A stretch of DNA of 64,000 bases from Isoetes taiwanensis (taxonomy: Eukaryota > Streptophyta > Lycopodiopsida > Isoetales > Isoetaceae): assembly GCA_021234155.1 (NCBI GenBank), contig JAJEKV010000024.1, positions 15,523,030 through 15,587,029 of the forward strand. Direction: 5' to 3'. Below the pieces are notes generated by a model. The model was not told the DNA's origin. It did no database searches and was given only the letters and a program-made list of their open reading frames with translations. A program made the translations under genes and the position numbers. Of the stretch, positions 57,510-64,000 are shown piece after piece; within the stretch, counting starts at the first letter, position 1; each line of letters starts with the position of its first letter.

Positions 57510-60500
57510 TGCTGAACATAATGGTTCTTACTGATGTGGAATCTACACGCGCATTTCATATTTGCGGTGGAACAATTGCGGTTCATCAATTCATGAAGCC
57601 TTTCTATTTATGTAGTTGGCTAAGCTCCTTTAATTGCTTGTCACAACAGTAACAGCCATGGTAAGTTCTAAATTGAGCAAAGCAGACAGCCATTTTGCAT
57701 CTGAATCAATGTTTATTTCCTGCCTTTTCTGTTCTTATCCATTCATGGTTTAACCTTTTCTCATTTCGTCTTTTCATACTAGCATTTTGATATAAAAATA
57801 CCATCGGAGTCCACATTCTATCAATCATTTTTTTATTTCTACACTGTGCATTTACTTGAAGGTTGCTCTTTGATACTTCAGCTCAGACATGTCTCTTGGT
57901 ATGCTTTAGGATATACAAGCATATATGATGGACTAATAAGCTCACATTTGCTATGATTTTGCTAGTAACTTTATTGTGCCAGACAATTCAAGTTCATAAA
58001 TGCATGCATTGCAAAAGTTCATGCTAAGATTAAGTGCTTTGTTGCAAAGAAAAGGAAAACGAAGTTGGATTAAATACTAGTTTTGCAATACATAATACTG
58101 CCATTACCAGGGAAGGTGGAGCACTACAAGGTACAATTTGGACTGTTTTGAACTGATTGTCTTGTATCAATCAATCAATCTTGTTAATTTGGGATTTTCC
58201 GGCTTGGTGGAAAATATTTTTGGAATTTTTCTTAACTTGATTTCCTAAGATTTTGAGACTTTTGGCTGCCAGAAATATTTTCCGCTCTTCCAAAAATCGT
58301 AGGATTCTTTCCATATGATTTTGGCTTCTTCAATTTCACCCTTAATCCAGTCGAGACTTCTTTGATTCCTCCCTTAATCTGGTCGACATAGCATACCGCA
58401 TGATGTCAGACAGAACTTGCATGCATTTCTGTGGCATCTAGAATTTTTCTACGATAGAGGGATTCTATTATGCCCTAGGATTGATTGGAACTGCGGCTTA
58501 GCTTCCTTACAATCGGTCCGGATTCTGCGACATGGAGTGAGTATAGGGTTTCGGATCTGGAACATGGAGTGAGCATAGGGTTTTGGTTGAGTTATTGCTA
58601 ATTGCAAAGAAGCGATTTATTGTCTTATGCCCATCAAATGGATTTTGCAATTCTAATCAGGTAAGGCTCTTTCAGACTCCTCTTTTGGCTTAGAGATTGA
58701 TCTTAGCATTGCCACGGGGAAGTTATTGCCTTCTTTCCTTTACTGTTGGTTTCCCGATTTTGTTCATCTACAGCTATTTCTTTGCAAAAATTATTTGCAT
58801 GCATTTGTATTGAGCATTATATCTCATAAGTAGATATCTTATATCTCCATTGTAAACAGGTGCGTGAGTGCTTGAGGATGGTTCTAAGGTAGTTGATCAC
58901 TTCATTATCTGTAAGAGGAGTTTCAACAAAAGTATGTGATGGTACAACATTTAGATGCTGTGCCATATCATTCACCATATTGAGCGCCTAAGATCGTTTC
59001 TTTGAAGTAGCCCTGTAGATCAATCTGGTGAATAGAAATAACAAATGAGCCGTGAAACTTTGAAACTATTTGGCTACATGTCTCAATCTCAGTTAATATT
59101 TCCAGCTATGGAGAACTGGCATCTGATGTACAAATTGCAGCAGCAGCAAAGCCAGATCTGAGGTAATAAGCATTTATGTCTTATCATTCTGCTAGGCAGG
59201 GGTTATGATCGCGGATTTAATTGCTGCAGGCCTCCAAGTTGGATGAGCGGATTTTAGCAGAGCTGCAATACCGCTCATACGCAGGCAGGGCTGCAAGTTG
59301 GATGAGCGGATTTTAGCAGAGCTGCGCTAATATGCGGGCAAGCCTTAGATGTGCCTGAGATTATATTATATGTAACACATTTGGTGAGCATGGAATATTC
59401 TTGCAAGGTATGGTTTCTCCGTCCCTTTGTTTCATCTTCTCTAGAAAATTTAGTTTCTAAACTTCTCAGTTGCTTTAGAAGATGGCTATGGTTCTAAGAA
59501 TACTTGTTGGAGTAGATTGACACCTGGTATGGCATCTGCCACTTGCAAAGAAGAGCTGCAACAATGAGCATATCTATTGCCAATCTATTCCTGGATTATT
59601 TCACTCTGTGATGGGTTCGAAACAATAATTCTGATGAGCTAAGAGTTCTGGCTATGGGGACCGATGGCAGATCCCACAATGCTGCACTTGAAGCGCTTTC
59701 CTCTCTTATTATCAAACATCAAACGTGTGAAATGATGCTCTCTTATGAACACCTATCTTCAGATCTCCATTTACCTCAGAGTAATGGTCTGATGGTTTTG
59801 TGTGAATGAGAGTTCATAGAAAGATTCAACATATATTTTGTGCATCGGATACATGTTGGAGTAAAAGGAGTTCATTAGATAAGCATGATATCTTTGGAGT
59901 TAAATACATCCTTTCTTCATACAGTTGCTTATATCAGTTGTAGAATGAAATCAATCTTTGAGTTAAGCATTCTGCAGTTATTTTTCACATCCAGGATACA
60001 TTGGCATAAAGATATTTTTAATTCACTAAACTTTCTGGTGTGCATGTTTGGATATGAATACATGGAAGTGTCAATACAGACTAACATAAAGAGCTTTGCA
60101 TTCTAGGGATCTACGTAAGCAGTTATTGAGAGGATGTCAAGATGTAAATATCAAACATGCCTCTTCACCTCTCCTCACCTCATTGATGTTAGTGAAAGAT
60201 TTCGGTTCAATGGGTAAGTTTGATAGTCTATATTTTAACCAGTTATGAATAGTCCGAGTTGCGTTTAAAGATAAAGAACGTTATCGCAGCAGCGAGTTGA
60301 TTAGAATGGCATTTCCCATGTTCAGTTACTATAAAATGCTAAACAAGACTGGTACAACCATTAATTGTATGTTCTGATAACCATCGTTGTTATTGTGCAT
60401 GCTTCAAAAACTATACCAACTTACCAGATATTTATTTTGTTGTCAATGATTATGAAGATACTTTTGAAGCAGTGGTGAGCAAACTTTTGAAGATGTGGCA

Positions 60501-61418
60501 ATTTTGACTGAATTGCATTAAATTTTATGACATGAGAACAGATTCAGTCTTTGCATATCGTGAAGAAAGTACAAAAAGCCTCTCTCTAGATTAATAATTC
60601 ATAATGCATATTATGTTTATTCAACAAGGCAGGTCCTGAGGGCACCCTGATTTTCATGCACAGGGATGAAGAGGTACAACCATTTTTGTTTTATTCTTGC
60701 ACATAGGTTGCAGAAATAAGTTGTGCATTTCTAGCTAAAGTGGAGTCTTTTAGCATGTAAAGCTATCATGCTTGATATACCTACAAGTTCTTCCTGTTGA
60801 CGCAATGAGGCAAGGATCCCACAAAAGGTAAAGTAAATTCTTAAAGGTCTTGAAGCAGATCTCATGGAAGGTGATAATGCAACATGGTTGCATCAAAGGA
60901 GCTCAAATCATTGAAAAAATACCTGCAAGTATTATGTCATGGACCATAAGGATGAAGGCCTAGGTATAGTATGGACAGCTTGCCGAATCGGTCAGTATAT
61001 TCCAAATTCATGCTAGAGAAGAATGTGGCCTCATCATCGCATGAAATGCTTCATCATGCACGTTATTGTTGCATGCATGCAAAGGAAACATCAAACGCAT
61101 TATGAAATTTGACTATTGCAGAATTGAAGGTGTTACGAAATTGGATGTGGACTGCACAGAAACTTAAGAATGATCTCAATATGCAACTGCTTTTCCAGAG
61201 AATCTTGGATAACATGTTTCTCACTACAGTAAACATATGCTCTAAGACTACATCACACGATTGTTATAGCCTGACAACCTTAGTCATTCATCTAAAATGT
61301 GGTGTTCAAGTGATTATCCAATTTCGTCTCACTCTTTATTTGAATGGCTTCAATTATTGGGCCCCTTTGAAGTACCCATTTTCTTTTCTTTTCTTTTATA
61401 TACTTTGTCGATTATGGT
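57510..61418. other. No gene recognised; one tandem duplication
   Basis: Only short frames. CAAGTTGGATGAGCGGATTT... is duplicated with 59-bp spacing (59235 and 59294). The rest is unassigned AT-rich DNA. Confidence 0.5.
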
Positions 61419-62890
61419 TTGATTGCTTTATTCAAATTCTTAGTGGAAATTAATACAATTTTTTACATGTCCTCTTATATATGTCAACTTTACCAACTTG
61501 AAGCCTGGGTTGACCTGGTTACTCTCTTACAATTCCTTGTCAAATATTATGACTTAACAGTTGCAGAAACTAATGGTGAGATTGAAGTTTGCATAAAATT
61601 GGATGAAATGGAACTGACCAAGTTTGAGAAGTATGAGAGGGTATCCGTTGTCATCATGAATAGAGCAATTGAGAATGCAATTGCACATGCTAAATCAAAG
61701 AGCAACAAGAATAATAAAAAAGATGTAGAGGTGACTGGACGAGGAGAAGAAGCGTCTTGGAAAAATGGTTCTCATGTCAATCAAGATGACACACGGTGGT
61801 TAGGTCTCTTTAAAGTTCGAAAAAGAAACCCACGAGGTATTGAAATGGGTGTTCAATCAAACCCACATCCCGAGTCTAATATCTAGATTCGAGGGAGGGA
61901 AAAATTGCAAGTAGATCACTATGGATCTTACAAAGTAATTTTTCACTTGGCGTCCCGATTTAAAACCGAAAAGCAATGTACAACATAAGTGGAGGAGGAC
62001 AAGGAACATGCAAAAGTTGTCTCATCTTTGCAATCATGCAAGGAAGTCAAATCTTGGGAAGACTGTTTCAACCTTGTCCCTTAACCAAGCAAATGCTCCT
62101 AATAGAGGAGAAGAAGATCCCAAGTTCCATGGCATTTTCCCATTCCATTAGAGAGGGTTCATATCTCGCACTTTGCACCCTTTGTGAGAATCATCGACAA
62201 GATGATATTTTTGAGTCACAGCATTCGTGTGGAAACATTTCGGACAAGAAGAGAAGAGAGGAAGGAATTGTAGAGTTGAACATGTTCTATCGAAGCGTGT
62301 TTGCATGGTGGCAATGTAAGATTAGAGCTCGATGAGAAACGGGCGGGAAGAACAAGTGTGCCTCGTAAGGTGTCAATTGAGGGGTGAAAGCTCGGCGCTT
62401 CATAAAGAATCATAGAGAGGCTCAAACGGGAAACCGGATGGGAGAAAAGGTCTATGAATTTGGAAAATTGCTGGTTGATGCGAGCAGGACCGCCTTGAGA
62501 TGGCGCTCGTTCGGCATTGAGGAAAAAAAAGCATGGGATGCATTGTCTGAATTGTTCCCATACATTCAGAGAATGGACCTCACAAGAGAAGATGCGGAAA
62601 TGTTCGTGCAAGCGAATAACAAATTTATTAAAGCTTTCATAGACGCATGGGGAGAGAGTGAAGTCACGCACTACTTGCACATCTTTTGGGCTCATGCACC
62701 TTGGTTTTTAGGAAGTATGGAAGCCTAGCGAAAGGTGGAGTGCACAAGGCATGGAGAAGTCGATAAACAAGCTAAAATAGCCTTTCATCGTAGCACTCAA
62801 AGAGGGGGTGGAAATGTGGGAACCAACCCTCTAAGACAGGATGACGAGTGGTTTTATAGAAGGGCGATGGCTAAATCGACAAGAAGGTCG
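61419..62890 (+). pseudogene. Decayed ORF of an unrecognised mobile element
   Basis: 61419-61886 encodes a basic segment (HAKSKSNKNNKKDVEVTGRG, DDTRWLGLFKVRKRNPRG). 62384-62728 encodes MKARRFIKNHREAQTGNRMG, WDALSELFPYIQRMDLTRED and EVTHYLHIFWAHAPWFL. In another frame 62729-62890 continues DKQAKIAFHRSTQRGGGNVG and EWFYRRAMAK. The pieces are colinear and protein-like with frameshifts between, so one long ORF is likely. The style (a conserved H..H/W-rich end, then a GGG-N segment) is that of a transposon protein, but I cannot name the family. Confidence 0.4.
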
Positions 62891-63264
62891 CTTTAAGGAG
62901 CAACCCGAAGTCGTAAACACCATTGGCATAATGTCAAGAGAAAACGGAAAGTTGCTTGGCAAAATTCTAGGGCCCCACTAGCATCGCATAACAAAGGGAG
63001 ATCTAAGAGACAAAGAATCGGTAAAAAGTATACTTGTAATGTGTAGCATGTTCACATGACGTGAAGTACTTGCCTCCAACCTTGTTTGTAATAACCGAGT
63101 AGCCGCGTCGTGTGATCTTATTTGTATCATACGGTAGCGAGCGATGGAGTTCGCTATTGCTTGCATTTATGTGGCTTCGGCGTGTGTGAAGCTTTACAAG
63201 ATAATAATAAAAAGGGTTACTTTTGATTAAAGTTGTGAAAGATGTTACATTGAAAAACAAAATA

Positions 63265-63740
63265 CAACGACTCATTGTTGCTCCGGTCTGAGCTCTTCTT
63301 CATTATCTTCATCATCATCATCAGCTCCATCCTCGCCTTCGTCTTCATCTCTTCCCCCTCAAGCGAGCAATCACCCTATCCAAACGTTCCTCCAATCTGT
63401 CCACCATCTCTTTGTACATGTCCCGCTCCCCGTCCCAATAGCACAACGTGTTCTTACACCTGAATTAGCATCCTCGTTGCCGTCATAACCACCTCGGTCA
63501 GCGGTTGTTGGGGCATGTCATCTGTCCGACCTTCTATTCAACCGCTGATTTGCCTCTCCTCGGCTCTGAAGCATGAGAAGGTTGAATTCATTCTCTTCTT
63601 CTTTCTTGAATTGTAACGTTTTTCCTTTAGAAGATCATCTTGCTCCTTCAACCTCTTCATTAGAACACCCATCACTATGTCGGGACGGGGAGTTCTATCC
63701 TCTTGCGTTTTCCCTTATCGGTTGAGGATGTGGAGGCCAT
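63265..63740 (-). pseudogene. Decayed ORF with coiled coil and acidic tail
   Basis: It starts near 63738 with MASTSSTDKGKRKRIELPVP (a basic nuclear-localisation-like patch). It changes frame to DIVMGVLMKRLKEQDDLLKE and KRYNSRKKKRMN, then YKEMVDRLEERLDRVIARLR (coiled coil). It ends in an acidic run, DEDEGEDGADDDDEDNEEE, with the stop near 63272. At least three frame changes occur. It probably belongs to the same element as 61.4-62.9 kb; function unknown. Confidence 0.35.
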
Positions 63741-64000
63741 AGATGACAAATGGGAGGGACGTTAAGATTATAGAAGTGAGGAGAAAAGACTCTAACCGTG
63801 GAAGGAGCACAATGCAAGGACCTCAATTTATACATATTAGGCGCTTGAACATATTAAACACACTTTCGGTGCCGTCGCCGCACGTGTCGTGTTTCTCGTC
63901 GGTTGTCCGCTAGAACACATTAATGGTATTGTCCATCGAACACATTAATAACTATTCTAATCGCATCAGATATCACACCACGCTGAAATCGCACACGAGC

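Noticed and set aside
1-64000. CRISPR array or bacterial operon structure
   Set aside because: Introns, retroelements and plant gene families rule out a prokaryotic origin. The tandem repeats present lack spacer structure.

Overview
The window is nuclear DNA of a land plant. The gene families (plant-type PPR proteins, an LRR receptor-like protein, a DnaJ-X co-chaperone, an organelle/cytosol-type M1 aminopeptidase), GT-AG introns throughout and plant retroelements with tRNA-Met-type primer sites all support this. The PPR style, the many LINE copies and the sparse genes suggest a fern or another seed-free plant. That is an inference; I could not run a search.

Three genes look intact. A DnaJ/DnaJ-X gene with 11 exons lies on the + strand at 18067-22463. 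An intronless secreted LRR protein of 814 residues lies on the - strand at 22868-25312, tail to tail with the DnaJ gene. An M1 aminopeptidase of about 31 exons lies on the - strand at about 48897-55099 and contains consecutive micro-exons of 19, 5 and 12 bp. Everything else is mobile-element material, gene fragments or sequence I cannot assign.

Layout: 1-2960 holds repeat sequence with an LTR/PBS boundary. 2965-3596 is a broken P-type PPR. 5350-17720 is a nested stack: the 3' end of one LINE (A), then a second LINE (B) split in two by a 9,586-bp element (7461-17046) with 22-bp terminal inverted repeats. That element carries pieces of at least six unrelated genes (patatin, sucrose-phosphate-synthase C-terminus, PPR, ARM repeat, a transposon-associated domain, and a small two-exon unknown), some joined directly to one another. 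Removing it restores the LINE reading frame exactly, so its borders are well supported. It looks like a gene-capturing (Pack-type) DNA transposon.

26.2-27.4 kb is a decayed Pif1/Helitron-type helicase. 30.9-35.3 kb is a frameshifted Copia element. 35.7-39.4 kb holds an unknown fossil ORF and two 0.6-kb direct repeats. 39.4-42.8 kb holds two more LINEs, one interrupted by a 196-bp CACTA-type MITE that is an almost perfect hairpin. 46.4-46.8 kb is SINE-like, and 47.6-48.4 kb is an LTR plus gag start of a second Copia related to the first. Downstream of the aminopeptidase gene's 5' end, 55.1-64 kb holds one PPR scrap and decayed ORFs of an unrecognised element near the right edge.

The genes do not form a pathway. 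What links the window is repeated insertion and gene capture by transposable elements.
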